A stretch of 64,000 nt of DNA, taken from positions 8,330,001 to 8,394,000 of the forward strand of contig WPIO01000003.1 of assembly GCA_009760855.2 (NCBI GenBank), given 5' to 3'. The stretch comes from Cristatella mucedo (lineage: Eukaryota; Bryozoa; Phylactolaemata; Cristatellidae). The notes under the pieces were generated by a model, which saw only the letters and a program-made list of their open reading frames with translations, did not search any database and was not told where the DNA came from. A program made the position numbers and the translations under genes. Of the stretch, positions 35,157 to 46,483 are shown piece after piece (position 1 is the first letter of the stretch; the number at the start of each line of letters is the position of its first letter).

Positions 35157-35860
35157 TTAAACGATTTCGTAAACGATCGATAATCGGTGAGCACCGAGGA
35201 AGCCCGGCCTTCCACAAAGTAGCGGAAATGTCGGATCGAAGAGTAAATAGTGAGAAGCTCTTGGTCGAAAGTCGAGTAGCTGTTGCAGAGCGGGGCCGAT
35301 AGCGGTGTCCGAGGCGTCAGTCGCGATTAAAATCGGTGCTTCGGGCGCCGGATGGCTAATCAGTGTTGACTCGGTCAACGCAACTTTGCTGCGCTCGAAG
35401 GCAGCGGTCGGTAGGAGCGAATAGAGCAGCGCCAGCAAGCTTGTGCAGCTCGGGATGAATTGTCGGTAAAAAATGACCATGCCTAAGTAGCGACACAGTT
35501 TTCGTGCTGTATCGGGTCGAGGGAAAGAAACGATCGACTTAACTTTTGATACCTGTGGTCAGAGGCCCTCCGAGGATACATGGTGTCCGAGGTAATCAAG
35601 TGATGGAACACCGAGGATGCACTTAGATGGATTGATGATTACCCCATATTCCTCGAGGTGACCTCGAGGAAGATTGCTTCTAGGTGCGTGGCATGCTCGA
35701 CCTCGCCCTCGAGTTACCTAGCCGAAACGTTGAAAGGTCTGGGAAGCATTCCTGAGGCCAAAACTCATTCGCTTGAATTGAAACAGCCCGAATGGCGTGA
35801 TTACGGCGGTTTTAGGGACGTCGTTGGGATGAATGGGTATTTGATGATATGCTCGCACGA
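35157..35860 (-). pseudogene. Gypsy reverse transcriptase palm/RNase H portion
   Basis: Across frames the minus strand shows GVIINPSKCILGVPSLDYLGH, PDTARKLCRYLGMVIFYRQF (after the palm) and PILIATDASDTAIG (start of RNase H). The stretch that should hold the YIDD-type catalytic pair, between the TFQRF-like block (about 35735) and the EHATHLEAIF-like block (about 35700), is not there. The copy therefore could not make active RT. Confidence 0.8.
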
Positions 35861-35868
35861 GATCGAAT

Positions 35869-36714
35869 TTAGAGAAAACCACCTTGCCATGTAGAGCAGA
35901 TGCAAAATCGTTTAGCAGCGGTACAGTGTAACAATCGTGCTTGGTGGTGTGATTCGAAGCACGATAGTCGCCCGCAAGGGCGCCAATCGCCGTCCTTTTT
36001 GGGTACGAGATGGAGAGGACAGGCGTACTCGCTCTCCGACGGCTCTATTATTCCCAGCTGCAGCAGCATATGCTCGAATTCCACGCGAGCTGCTCTCAGG
36101 CGGTCTGGAGCCAGGCGACGAAGGCGGGAGGGGCAGGCTTGTGACGATGTGGAGGCGAACTGAATGCTTGACCGGTGCAGAGGTTTCCGGGTTGCGTGAT
36201 GCTTGGGAATCGGCGAAGCAAAGCAGCACAGTCGGCCGGAGTTGAGTCGAAGGGATGCAGCAGAGATGATAGGGCGTAATCGACGAAGTAAGCTAGCACC
36301 TCTTTCGAAGCTGAGTGCAACGTCGTATGATGAACGGTGCTCGAGGTCTACGATGAGCCCGAAATGAGCAAGGAAATCGGCGCCGATGAGAGGGTACGAA
36401 ACATCGTCTACAGAGAAAACCCAGGAGAGACTCCTTCGAATACCTAGGCTCAAGTTGAGGAGTCGTGAGCCGTATACTGCAATTAAAGAGCCATTGGCAG
36501 CCTGTAGATAAGACAGGGCAGGGCGTATCCTCTCGGTAGCATTCGGTGGGAGGACACTAACCGCCGAGCCCGTGTCAATAAGAAAGCCCATGTCAATAAG
36601 AAAGCCCATATCCGTGTCGGGGTCGTGTACGAATAGTAGGCGGCTAACTTCATTCCCCGGCTGTGGCGCCGCCTGTGCTAACAGTCCTGGTTCCTGTTTA
36701 AAGGAAACTTGCAA
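35869..36714 (-). pseudogene. Gypsy protease and RT N-terminus
   Basis: The minus strand encodes an aspartic protease: LFVHDPDT, then FLIDTGSAVSVLPP (catalytic Asp in DTGS), then IGADFLAHFGLIVDLEHR. The RT fingers follow: FEHMLLQLGIIEPSESEYA, PLHLVPKKDGDWRPCG. After DWRPCG the frame is wrong and the DYRRLN-type continuation is lost. A repeated MGFLID unit precedes DTGS: an 18-bp in-frame direct repeat at 36572-36610. Confidence 0.92.
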
Positions 36715-37068
36715 CCCGGTCGGCAGTGGAAAGCCTTGTCCCCAATCAGACCCCTGTCCTTGAGCAACCAGCTCGCGGTCGGAGCTGCTGTCTGCTAGGG
36801 AAATTGCAACGAAAACGGTTGCCAGTCCCCGAACCTATCCTGGTTGGAGATGCACCTATTATGGTTGGAGATTCGGAGTTCTTCTCGAAGGGCTAACACC
36901 TCAGCTTTCATAGACTGTAACTCTGACAATAAGCAGTGCTGCTCTGCTCGGATGTAGCCGAACTAGCGGCTAATAAAGGCAGCGTCTTCGGTCACGTTAT
37001 GGTGGCTGGTGGTGTAACGGCGGCTAGGTAACGTGCCGAGGCTTCCAGCATGCGGTCGGCCATTTCCA

Positions 37069-37506
37069 CTAGCCTGCTAAGGCTGAGCGTGGCGTCGCAA
37101 CCCGATAGAACCATCCGGACATCGGCCGGTAGGCGCTGCAGGAACAGTTCGCGAAAAAGGGTTCACCAAACCGGTCACGTTCATCGCCTGGCAGCTGCCG
37201 TAAATGCCGGAGGAACTGAGTCGGCGTGCGATCAACGAGCGGCTCACTAACGAGTAGCCGGCGCAGATGCAGTTGCTCGGAAGCTGAAAAAGGTTGTAGT
37301 ATAGCCATGCGTAGTCGATCATATCGGTCGTCATCTGGAGGGTTTGTTATGAGGTCGTGAAGCTCATAAATCGTTGGCTCACCTGTGGCAGACGATGTCA
37401 GGCGGACCTTAGTTCTCTGGTCCACAATTTTCAAGAAGTTAAAATGTGACTCGACACGGGCCAGCCAAAGTGCCGGGTCGTTTCGAAGAAATTCCGGCAA
37501 CCTCAC
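37069..37506 (-). pseudogene. Gypsy gag (capsid-type) fragment
   Basis: MRLPEFLRNDPALWLARVES opens like the capsid of many animal Gypsy elements (P.F...DP.LWF..VE..F). It continues with DLITNPPDDDRYDRLR, ASEQLHLRRLL, DRTPTQFLRHLRQL and the LPGDE block. The N-terminal Met lies where family members start. The reading frame is lost after CSCSAYRP, and no zinc knuckle is visible afterwards. Confidence 0.88.
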
Positions 37507-37602
37507 AGGGCGGTAGGAATCTGCATCGCTAGTTTCAGATTTAAGTCAAAGGATTGTTTGGTAAAGGAATACATACCGTTTTCGAATCAGCGTGAAGGTC
37601 AC

Positions 37603-37775
37603 CAATTTGACGACGACCCCTTCTTGGGGTCGTCGTCAGCTTGGCGCTCAGATGGTTGACGAGCTTGTATGCGATGCAGCATGCACCAATGGCAAACGAA
37701 GCCACTGACCTCTCCACAAGATGTAATTGAATTCGCGAGGCTTTTCTCTTCGCGTGCAGTGCAAGCCGGACGGAC
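37603..37775 (-). repeat. Partial Gypsy 5' LTR
   Basis: Matches the inner part of the 33380-33698 LTR. The far side (beyond about 37775) no longer matches, so the U3 part is lost or replaced by the adjacent retroelement remnant. It contains a near-perfect GACGACCCC...GGGGTCGTC inverted repeat at its edge (37609-37636). Confidence 0.6.
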
Positions 37776-37829
37776 GCACAGAAGCCCTCCCAGTCATCTG
37801 CCAATATACATGTGGCAATCGTGTCCTGC

Positions 37830-39136
37830 CTATCTCTCGATGAATTTGGAGGGTTCATCTGGATCTGGTTCCGGTCTTGGGCCGTCTTCCTCCAGGGCTA
37901 TTAGTGAGGCAGAAGACATTTGTGTGCTTTCTTCCCTTGATTCTTGATTCTTCCTTTTTTTGAGAGCCTCCCCTTGGCACGGGAGGGCCCGGAAGCGCTG
38001 GTAGTCATTGTCTTGGTCTGATGGGGAGGGCATGCTTGGGGTTGCTCTGGCCGTCTGCCTGCTACTCAGGGCTGGTGTGCTCTGAACTTGTAGGGCTGAC
38101 CTTATTTGCTCTTGGAGGACCGTAGCATCGCATCCCCAGACTCCGGGAGTTCTACCGGCTCGGCTAGGTTCATCCATGAGTAGAGACACCCGGGCAGGCT
38201 GGTGGATCCCTCAAGACAGCTCACTTGGCCTGCCAAGCAGGTCTAGGGACGATGCGTCAGAACTAAGGGCAGGGCCCTTTGTTAGGAGCAACTGAGATGG
38301 GGCACCACAAGGCTTCCTTGCCCGGCTTCGTCAGCTAAGAGCGTGGCTCTGCCTTGGCAGCCGCCCCATTACGGCTTCCTCATCGCTGTTCGACACCCAG
38401 GAGGTGTGCAGTGGAGCCTTCCTCTTGGGCCTGACCCTCATATACTTACTACTCGAGTGCCCCTCTACTCCGAAGTCCCACGCTTCTGCACGACAGGGCA
38501 GAAGCGTGCCATGTGCCCTGGTTTACGGCAGTTTTTGCTGGGGACGATCCCGTTGGCCTGCACAGGCCGAGTGCCAGCTACCCGTTATCATGCACACAAA
38601 GAATCACAAAACTACAGTCCCCCTTGATCTCAAGATCATCATAAATGCACAGGCGGAATGTGTGGGGAAGCAACTAGTGTGGTTGGTTATTAAGGTGGTC
38701 GTACTATTGGCCAGATAGAATCGCGCCCCTCCTTCGACTGCAAGGTGTGGTTGGCCCCTATTTGCTGCATATGCTAAGCAAGGTTTGATTGGTTGACCAC
38801 ATTTGAATCATGGGAGGTGATGTGCATGTAACTTGCAGTACCTAAAGGTCCCCAATGCTTAACATCTGACAAATTTCGGTTGGAGTCAACAGCCAAGGGC
38901 ACACATGCCCTAGGGAATTAGTCTGAAGCCTTTCATGAAGTTTGGTGTTCTGTCCTGGTAGGCGAAATGCTCGGTGCCGTCGCCATAGTGGCAACTAGCT
39001 CGGGGGTGGCATGGTCGACTGTAACCTGCCCTGACTGTAGAATAGCCCCCTCAAACAGGTTTAGTGTTCGTGCTGTCTCTGCCTGGCTAAGCCGTTGCCT
39101 CCTCTTCAAACTCAGCCTGTCGTCACTAAACTGCAA
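37830..39136 (-). pseudogene. gag/ORF1-like retroelement remnant with degenerate zinc knuckle
   Basis: It reads right to left across several frames. 39136-38933: QFSDDRLSLKRRQRLSQAE, a polar segment. 38540-38493: NCRKPGHMARFC, a CCHC zinc knuckle whose first Cys position is Ser (SKNC). 38189-37830: a Ser/Pro/charged tail (KKRKNQESREES). Retroelement gag or LINE ORF1 proteins have this knuckle to bind nucleic acid. I cannot assign the family, and the element lies just upstream (in its own orientation) of the Gypsy LTR remnant. Confidence 0.4.
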
Positions 39137-39701
39137 ACTAATTTAACTTTAATTTAACTTAAAAATTCGTTGCACACCGATAGTCACCTGGAACTTGTCC
39201 CAATAAGTCTCCTAGTTATGTCAACTGGCCTGTTGCTGCTATCCACACCTTTTAATATGCCACTAATTACTTAAGCTCGTTTACCATTGGTGCGAATTAA
39301 GTTTGGCAAGTGGTTTCTTTGCAGTACAGGGTATTCCACTTTTCAAGATCTGTGTTTGAAAATTAAGATATCATTTTGCATGGCTTTCCCACTTTCGTGC
39401 AAACTAACGAAAGAAAACATGAGTAGCAGTTCGTCTCGGTCGATGTAAGGTTATGCAGCGGTTCATTATGGTTTTGAGTTTTACCGTGCGACCATTTATG
39501 AAGCATAAAGTCATATGCTCTGTCCCTATATACACTCACACGCGAAAGTATTTACGAGGGTGTTTACTTACCATCACCGAGCGATGTCCCATCAGTTGAT
39601 TGACCCGCTTCGTCAAACTGCGCTGAAATCGTGCATACGAGGTGTTTTAACATTTTCTATTATCAGAGCTAAGGTTATACATGCACTAATCGAGGCTCAC
39701 A

Positions 39702-40650
39702 TCAAAAGGTCGGACCACCAGCTCTAATACGTGAGCGCTGGAAACTGTTCCACAGATGCTCAATAAGGTTGAGATCGGGTGATTGGCTTGACCAATAAGG
39801 CCTGTAGCCAGCTTTCCAAATCGACCTAGGCCCTCCTACCAGATGAGAAGAGTAAATCAATTTTCCACAGTATAGAGCCACTGTTGAGCCGCTGCTTGAT
39901 TCCATGACTTGACCAATCGGAATTCAGAATGGGATGCACATTTCTCCAGTGGCACTAGGGGGGAGGGTTCACGAACAAGTCGACCGTCGCTTCGAAATCG
40001 AAGCAGTTACAGGAACCGATCTCTCAAAATCAGCTGGCATGTCGCTGAGGCGTTCCTCTCCCACGGAGGCAGGCAAATGATTCAGGATGTGCTTCATCGT
40101 CGAGAACGATCGTTCCAGGCTGTCTGAAGAAACTGGGATTGTTATTGCAATTCAATACAGCTGCTGCATCATTTGAAGATCCTTGTGGTCGCCGATCAGA
40201 ATGTGCAGCCCACCTTTTTATTGTTGAATGTGTCTGCCTGGATTTATGTTGCAAATGCACGACCTCGCGACGCCGTAAAGTTGGTGTGTTCATGGGACCA
40301 CTGCTGGCATTTTTGTTGTCGTTCGCGAATTAACGGCGTGCGTGTACTAACTCTTCTCTGTAAATGCCGTGCACCGACAGCCCCCTACGAACTGTATCAA
40401 CGCTAACAGCCTTGCCTTTGGCCTATGGCTTATTCAAAGGACTCAGAGAGAGCTCGAAGTGATGCTTTCCTTGGACCCAGTGCAGCCAGCTTTAGCAGAC
40501 GGCCGTCTCGTTTTGCCGTTGAATGTGGGCGACTGGAACATGATAAGACGTCCGTGTTACCACCCTGAAAATGTTTCAGGTTGCATCTGACATTTCTCTT
40601 GCTTAAACCAAGCTTCCCTGCCACTTTCACGTTGCTAAAGCCCATCTTGT
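39702..40650 (-). pseudogene. Second broken Tc1-like transposase
   Basis: It reads right to left. 40645-40430: N-terminal helix-turn-helix (MGFSNVKVAGKLGLSKRNVR, CNLKHFQ). 40293-40030: the middle, including LDDEAHPESF, the second-Asp block. 39905-39702: YWSSQSPDLNLIEHLWNSF, the C-terminal Tc1 signature. It is in pieces with stops between, about 950 bp in all, close to the normal transposase length. It differs in sequence from the 20.6-kb copy, so it belongs to a different subfamily. Confidence 0.87.
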
Positions 40651-40659
40651 GATAAGCGA

Positions 40660-41610
40660 TGGTCTGGCTTTGATTTCACTATTTAGCTCCGTTGTTTTCC
40701 TATGGCGGCAGATAAGCACCGTACGAGCAGCTCCATGCGAGTGGTGTGGCCAGAAAGTAAAAAAATTGCTCCCCTTCTGCGAACAAGTGCACACAGAAAT
40801 ATCGTAGCACATAGGATAATCGAACTGCAAGTCAAAGCTACAGTTTCACCACTTTTAAAAGTAATGTCTTTACAGACCATCGGACGTTTTTGTATCCAGC
40901 AGTTGTCATAGACAAGGCGATCGACATTAAATCCATTTCTAATGTAAACATATTAGCCTACATAAGGTTTACATAAAAGCCGGTTCACACTAGTGGGGTC
41001 CTCCAAGAGTGAATGGTTACTAAGTAGCCGGTTTAGTTTGGTTGCCATCGCGAACTGCACAAAACGCCAGCCGATGAGCATCACTGCCAGTTTATTCGAC
41101 TACGGGAAGCTCAAATACGTTCCGAAGACTTCATCCTAACCGGCCCTTCTGTCTGTGGTTCCGGATTGCTTCGCTCTGATTCGTTAGTCCCACGCCTCAT
41201 TTAGGGCTACTGCCTTATGATATGGGCAGCTCGATGTAGCATTTTTGGTACAAAGCTTGTGATCTTGGGCTTCATCAGTTGAAAAAGTGTGGTGAATGGT
41301 TTTTCACACAGCATTCCTCATGCCTTCTAGATAAATAGGATTGATCATGACGGCATTTGCAAATTGCTTCTGCAACTTCTTTGTAATGACGTCGGTCAGC
41401 CCACTGACTCGACCGAACCATTTGGTTACCCCGGGTAGTTTGCTCTCCAGTTTCTGCAAAGCTGTACCAAGCCTCTTACCCACTAGGCTATAAACTCTTG
41501 CTTTTCAGTTGGTTGGTCGCCGTATATCTCAGCTTCACTGACGGTTTTCCAAGCTTTAGAATCTCCATCTCCTAAATAAGTAGCATACGTTACACTATGG
41601 GTGCCTGGTG
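40660..41610. other. Non-coding stretch, no feature supported
   Basis: No gene or repeat copy recognised. Confidence 0.3.
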
Positions 41611-41617
41611 ACCCGTG

Positions 41618-41856
41618 CAATGTTATTCGTCCTTGATGTGCTTATGCGTGCTGACACTGTGCATGCTGCCACTAACCACATTTGCCTGCTGACCCTGTGC
41701 ATGTCACCCCTAACCATATTATTCATTTCGTTTGTTTTTCAAGCATGATTTTACTTACCATTCAATTGCATTTCACTTTACAGCAAATGTAAAGCGCCTA
41801 GAGAGAGATTGAGTTCTCCGAGGGCGCTTTATCAAGTGAATTATTATTATTATTAT
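41618..41856 (+). mobile_element. LINE-A 3'-UTR fragment with (ATT)n tail
   Basis: From GTTATTCGTCCTTGATGTGC through GTGCATGCTGCCACTAACCA to the hairpin (AAAGCGCC...GGGCGCTTT at about 41791-41832) and (ATT)n. Only the 3' UTR is present, so this is a strongly 5'-truncated copy. Confidence 0.9.
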
Positions 41857-41869
41857 GTTCGTTTTGCCG

Positions 41870-44540
41870 AACCTGTCTCCATTGCCCCACCCATGCCACA
41901 ATTTTTATCATTTGTCATGGTCTCTCATACTGACCTTACAACCCTTGCATTTTAAGCTCTGCACTTTTGCATCTACTACCTTGCCTGTTCTGAGAGAAGT
42001 AGCTGTGGCAACCCTGTGATTAGATGTACTGTATATCCATCAGTCCTCCACGTTCCATTGGTGGCCATTGCAATATCCGAGGCATTTAAAAAAAATCTTG
42101 CCCTCTACGTCTGTATGCATTGACAGCTCAGCCTCTTGTCTAACTGCAGCTGCAATATCTCTTACACATGCAGTATATCTTTTGTCAGGGATAAGGGGGT
42201 GGCAAATCTTACAACCCGAAAAAATGTTCAGCACCTGCTCTGCCCAGCCCAAGGCTCCTTCCACATTGATGGCTTGTAGGTTGAAAGGTTTCTCGGTGCA
42301 TCCTAAACGAAATGTGCTTGCAGGGCCTTGCTTGATGTCCTCTTCATCCCCACTGTCGCCTGTATCCCACTGACATTACGTGGAGCAAATACTTCCTGCT
42401 GTTTCTGGTTAGGGGGCGGATAGAAAAGGCATGCTCTTCTTATAATGTATGCAAACTGTGCTCCTACATTTTAGTACAGTGGTACTAACAAGATCATCTA
42501 CATGTCACTTTGTCTTGAAATGCCTGATGTCAAACGTAAGCCTCAAGGAGCTTCTTACCTCTCGATTTCTTTCTGAGGTGGCCGCCGAATCCTCTGGCTC
42601 CTCTTAGGGTCGCGTCTTATTGGTCGTATGGTCATACCTCTGGGACGTCCTCACACCTTGATACGGCTCGTGGCTTTATGACAAAAATGGCTCAGTGACA
42701 CAATGAGAGGGCATTAGAACACGAAAGTGGATACAAATGATGCATGTGCTGGCTCGTCTGGATTGGCATGTGATGGCTCGTTTGGATGAAGGCTCGTTGG
42801 AGTTCTAAATAGGCAAAATGTAGGAATCGTTGTAATGATGCACGCTATTAATTTAGACAGCTGTGCCCAATCGTGCACACGTGGCTTGTACAAGTCGGAC
42901 ACAGTGAATCTAGAATGTAGAATCTTGAAGAGCCAGATGCTCGCTTTGATGAGGTCAAATCCCCATTGCAGAGGAGCATCATTTGAGGCATTCGGGTGTC
43001 CATTTTTGTACAAACGTGCCTTTGTAAACTGCCCGGCCAGAGGTATACACAACTGATTAGTGGCCTTACTCGAGTTAAAGTTATTTATCATGCACGTGTT
43101 TCATGCGGTTGCTGACGAAGGCTCTTGTGAACACCATTCCCGAAATACTGACAGTATCACAGGTACCTCGGGGCGATGTCGAAGTGAGCCGGTTCTTAAA
43201 AACAAGATATTGGGGAAATTAACACAAGAACAAGAAACACGAGTAACACAAGAATGCACTTGGTGCTACTTCAGTGTTGTTTCGTCTAAAAAGCTGCTGT
43301 TCATTCAGAGCGACATCTTGTGGGGCACCTTCGATTGCAGCAGGAAATGTCAAGGCGTTATGCAATCTCTTGCCCAGGTTCTCCAGAATCAGTCTCCACT
43401 TATCATAAAACGTGAACCGATAGCAAGATTTTTTCTGTTCTTGATTTTTTTTGGCTGTGGCGAAATGGTTTGGCAGCATCAAACGACTGCCACTGTGCAT
43501 TTGTGTTCTTGCCTGTCTCACCATCCAGCCAGCAATCTAGCCCATTGGCTATGCTTGCTCACAATGATTGAGGCCTTCTGGGTAGCTGTATTAATTGTCA
43601 GGTGGCAAGATAAACAACTCATTTATATTTCAGGTACAATGCTGTTGCATGAATGATGAGTTGGGCCGCGAGAAATCATGCTAGATTCTGTGCTGTAACA
43701 CATTCATTATCATCTGGCTGTATTCTACAGCAAACAAGAAATCATTGAAGGAAGGAGAAAACATGTGTTTTTTGTTAAGTCTTTAGCGTTTTTGTCCACA
43801 CCAGGTCATGCAGTGACTCGTGATTTTGCGTGTTACCATGCAAACATTTCATTTGTAGATCGTATGTTATTTTAGCATCATTAAGATCCTTTGTGGCCTT
43901 GTTTATTCCTGGTTTCTAGACATGGTGTGACGATTCAGTGCGATCGTACATATTTATTGTATCAAAGCACTTTGCATCGATCTCTGACGGCTGCCGCGTT
44001 GCTGCTAACGGCTGCCAGTGTGGCTGGCAACAAGCTGCACTGAACGTTGAGTCAGGCAGTTCGATTGTGCATCATAGTCTGGTGGTGGTATCCATTTATA
44101 CATTTGTAAGGCACCAAGGGCTCGGACCCTTCTTAACTTTACGAATATCAGCACTGAATGAAGACAATTTAAAAACTAAAGTCCATCAGCATGATACTAA
44201 GTGACCTCTGGATTCATTGCCACCTAATTGACTTTTCGCAGAATCATCCACTGGCATATGCCACGTGCTCTGTGGAATGCCTTGCCGACTTTCGGGACAT
44301 TTTTTATTGAGGCACTTGCAACAGTGTTAGTAGACCCGTCTAGGAGTTGAGCAATCGCAGCGATGCCATCCTCATAAGGAGTAATAAGTGTTCGAAATCC
44401 TTGCCATGGCATCAATTAGTAAGTCAAGACGAGGTCTGATCAGTACTATACCTTGATTCACAAACTCTGCAGCATGTCTCATAACCAGAAGCTCACCTGA
44501 CCGATCCAGAACGACTCGCTGGTTACTGAAGTGCAGAATA
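41870..44540. other. Stretch without a supported gene
   Basis: The minus-strand frame 42264-42040 (HPLIPDKRY, GKIFFKCLGYCNGH) looks protein-like and may be a relic of a mobile-element gene, but I do not recognise it. The rest shows no motif. Confidence 0.3.
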
Positions 44541-44778
44541 AATTTTGCTGCCCAGAGCCCCTCTCGTTCTCTATTTGTGCTCGAGACCTCGGCGGGCTTT
44601 AGTCGGTGCCTATGCGCTGGCGGACTGCCGAACAGGTCGTCCCCACCTCCCTATTCGATGCGCGCTGCCGTCAGCTCGAGGGCTTAGCCGAGAGCTCCCG
44701 TTATTGCTCTGCTCATTTGCTCCTGCCGCATACTGGCTGCTGCCACCTCTGTCCGAGCAGTTGGCAGGCCAGGGTCGC

Positions 44779-44801
44779 TCTCTTTCTCTTTCTCTTTGCA
44801 G
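44779..44801 (+). promoter_or_regulatory. Possible 3' splice acceptor in the leader of the CENP-H-like gene
   Basis: CTCTTTCTCTTTCTCTTTGCAG is a strong polypyrimidine tract plus AG, 55 bases before the chosen ATG. It suggests a spliced leader exon upstream, so the gene may have a 5' UTR intron. No unique donor can be fixed. Confidence 0.4.
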
Positions 44802-44856
44802 CCGCTGTACGGTGTCCACCTTGCCTCGTTGGCATTCAGCCGCGTGTCATTTGATC

Positions 44857-45600
44857 ATGGCGGGGCCACCTGCAACCGGCAAGCTGCACGGCGGTGGCGA
44901 GCTGTACGACGCACGGGCGGACGCCGAAGTGGCAGGCTTCAGCGAGGCCAGGCTGGCCCGGCGGTGGCTGTCGCTCGCCGCAAAGCAGTGGCGGCATCGA
45001 GCACTACCGGCCATGCCTGCAGCAGCAACGTTTGAGCAAGAGCGACTCCGCTTGTCGGCACTCACGGCCGCCGAGCTGAAGGCTTGTGAGCAGAAGTGCA
45101 AAGCCGAGCTGGTCGAGCTGGTGGCCGCCTGTACGGTGGCAGAAGCCCGGCTCGACCGAGCGACCTCTGGCAGCAGCCCAGCCCCGGCAGCGCCAGTAGT
45201 GGGCATCGCAGCAGCGAGTCCGTGCCGTCGGCTCACTGGCCAGGCCGCGGCCGATCGGAGTGCTGACCTGTCCACCGACATCGCAGCCGTACAGACTCAG
45301 AGTGCTGCTCTTCGTGCACGCTTGTTGCAACTCAGGCGGCAGAGCGCCGAGGCCGCTGAGCGAAACCGGGTTGCAGCTAGACGGCTTGCCGTGTGCCAAG
45401 CACACGCCAAGGAGAGCCACCTCCAGATGGCCGAAGGCGATGACGAACAGCAGCAGCTGCTGGCCGCTGCTCGTGCTCGCGATATGAGGGCCGAGAAGGT
45501 GCGCGTCGTCACCAGCGTGCTCCGGGGACTCGTCTTTGCGTGCCGCCTGGACTGGGCCGCCGACGAACGGCTAAAGGCCGCCGTCCTCGACCTCAACTAG
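44857..45600 (+). CDS. CENP-H-like kinetochore protein, intronless coding region
   Basis: 247 residues. The ATG at 44857 sits in a strong context (A at -3, G at +4). The open frame runs back in frame to 44545, but that part is low-complexity and holds a splice-acceptor-like site, so the inner ATG is preferred. Residues about 66-115 (EQERLRLSALTAAELKACEQ...) and 145-225 (ALRARLLQLRRQSAEAAERN...) are long amphipathic helices. The C-terminus reads VVTSVLRGLVFACRLDWAADERLKAAVLDLN (two blocks), which parallels the LILGS.VNWAEDP.LKEIVLQLE end of vertebrate CENP-H, including the central W. Length is close to vertebrate CENP-H. CENP-H works in the inner-kinetochore CCAN complex with CENP-K/I/M. The absence of coding introns beside a ten-exon neighbour could mean a retrocopy, although no poly(A) trace is seen. 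The call rests on recalled family features. Confidence 0.6.
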   Translation: MAGPPATGKLHGGGELYDARADAEVAGFSEARLARRWLSLAAKQWRHRALPAMPAAATFEQERLRLSALTAAELKACEQKCKAELVELVAACTVAEARLDRATSGSSPAPAAPVVGIAAASPCRRLTGQAAADRSADLSTDIAAVQTQSAALRARLLQLRRQSAEAAERNRVAARRLAVCQAHAKESHLQMAEGDDEQQQLLAAARARDMRAEKVRVVTSVLRGLVFACRLDWAADERLKAAVLDLN

Positions 45601-45983
45601 ATTGAGCTCGAGGCCGTCGCTCGGAATTGGGGAGCGCCGCTGGCGGCTCCAGGACGGCTGTGGAGCGCTGCTGGCGTTACCGTGGCTCCTTAATTTGCCC
45701 ATTCGTCGTTGCATGCTCAGTCAGCGAGCCGGTGCTGCACCTTGAAAGGGCTCCCTGTTGTAGCTCTCCACGACTTTGCCTAGCTATGCAGTATCTTGCA
45801 AAATATAGCATCGTTTTTTAAGTCACCGGAAAACTGGTATACGTCTGCGTTCTGAGTTTTGTTGCCCGTGCCTGCTGCATTGCATCTTGCGTTGGTGTGA
45901 TGATGCGTTTCATTACTTGTTTAGGCTTTCTTCTTTGTGTGTGTTGGTTTCGAGGCAGTCCTCGAATAGACTCTGCCCTTTTC

Positions 45984-46483
45984 GGTCACTTCATTCTTTG
46001 GCTCCAGCCTATCTCTCAGATATACTACCCCATCAGGCCAAGCATCGTACCACCCGCTTTTCGGAATCCAACAGTCTAGAAATACCTCGTGCAAACCTCA
46101 AATCCTTTGGAGACCGTGCATTTAGTTCGTATGCTCCCAAAGCTTGGAACTCCCTCCCGACCTGCGTCAGAACATCCCCTGACCTGACCACATTTAAAAA
46201 GAACTTAACCACACCTATTTAGGACAGCATTTAGTGGGTCCCTGGGATTCGTCCTTGATGTGCTTATGCGGGCTGACACCGTGCCTGCTGCCACTAACCA
46301 CATTTGCATGCTAACCCTGTGCATGTCACCCCTAACCATGTTATTCATTGTGTTTGTTTTTTAAGCATGATTCAACTTACCATTCAATTGCATTACCCTT
46401 TGCAGCAAATGTAAAGCGCCTAGAAAGAGATTAAGTTCTCCGAGGGTGCTTTATCGAGTGCATTATCATTATTATTATTATGC
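45984..46483 (+). mobile_element. LINE-A 3' fragment
   Basis: It starts inside the ORF end (SLAPAYLSDILPHQAKHRTT, SFGDRAFSSYAPKAWNSLP, DLTTFKKNL), then the 3' UTR, hairpin and (ATT)n. The ORF end is open through to the natural stop, so this copy is among the better preserved. Confidence 0.92.

Larger units (their letters stand above)
33709..37600 (-). mobile_element. Ty3/Gypsy LTR retrotransposon, decayed
   Basis: Gene order on the minus strand is gag (37506-37069), protease and RT start (36714-35869), RT/RNase H (about 35860-35157), integrase (34864-34364) and integrase C-terminus (34278-33709). This is the standard Ty3/Gypsy order, with integrase after RNase H. A TTGGTGACC primer-binding-like sequence follows the 5' LTR at about 37600. 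Frameshifts and a missing RT active site make the copy non-autonomous. Confidence 0.9.

Noticed and set aside
42040-42264. Protein-like minus-strand frame (HPLIPDKRY, FKCLGYCNGH)
   Set aside because: Not recognised and without neighbours; kept only as a note.
43060-43656. 198-codon open frame
   Set aside because: No domain, composition typical of chance translation and overlapping frames on both strands.
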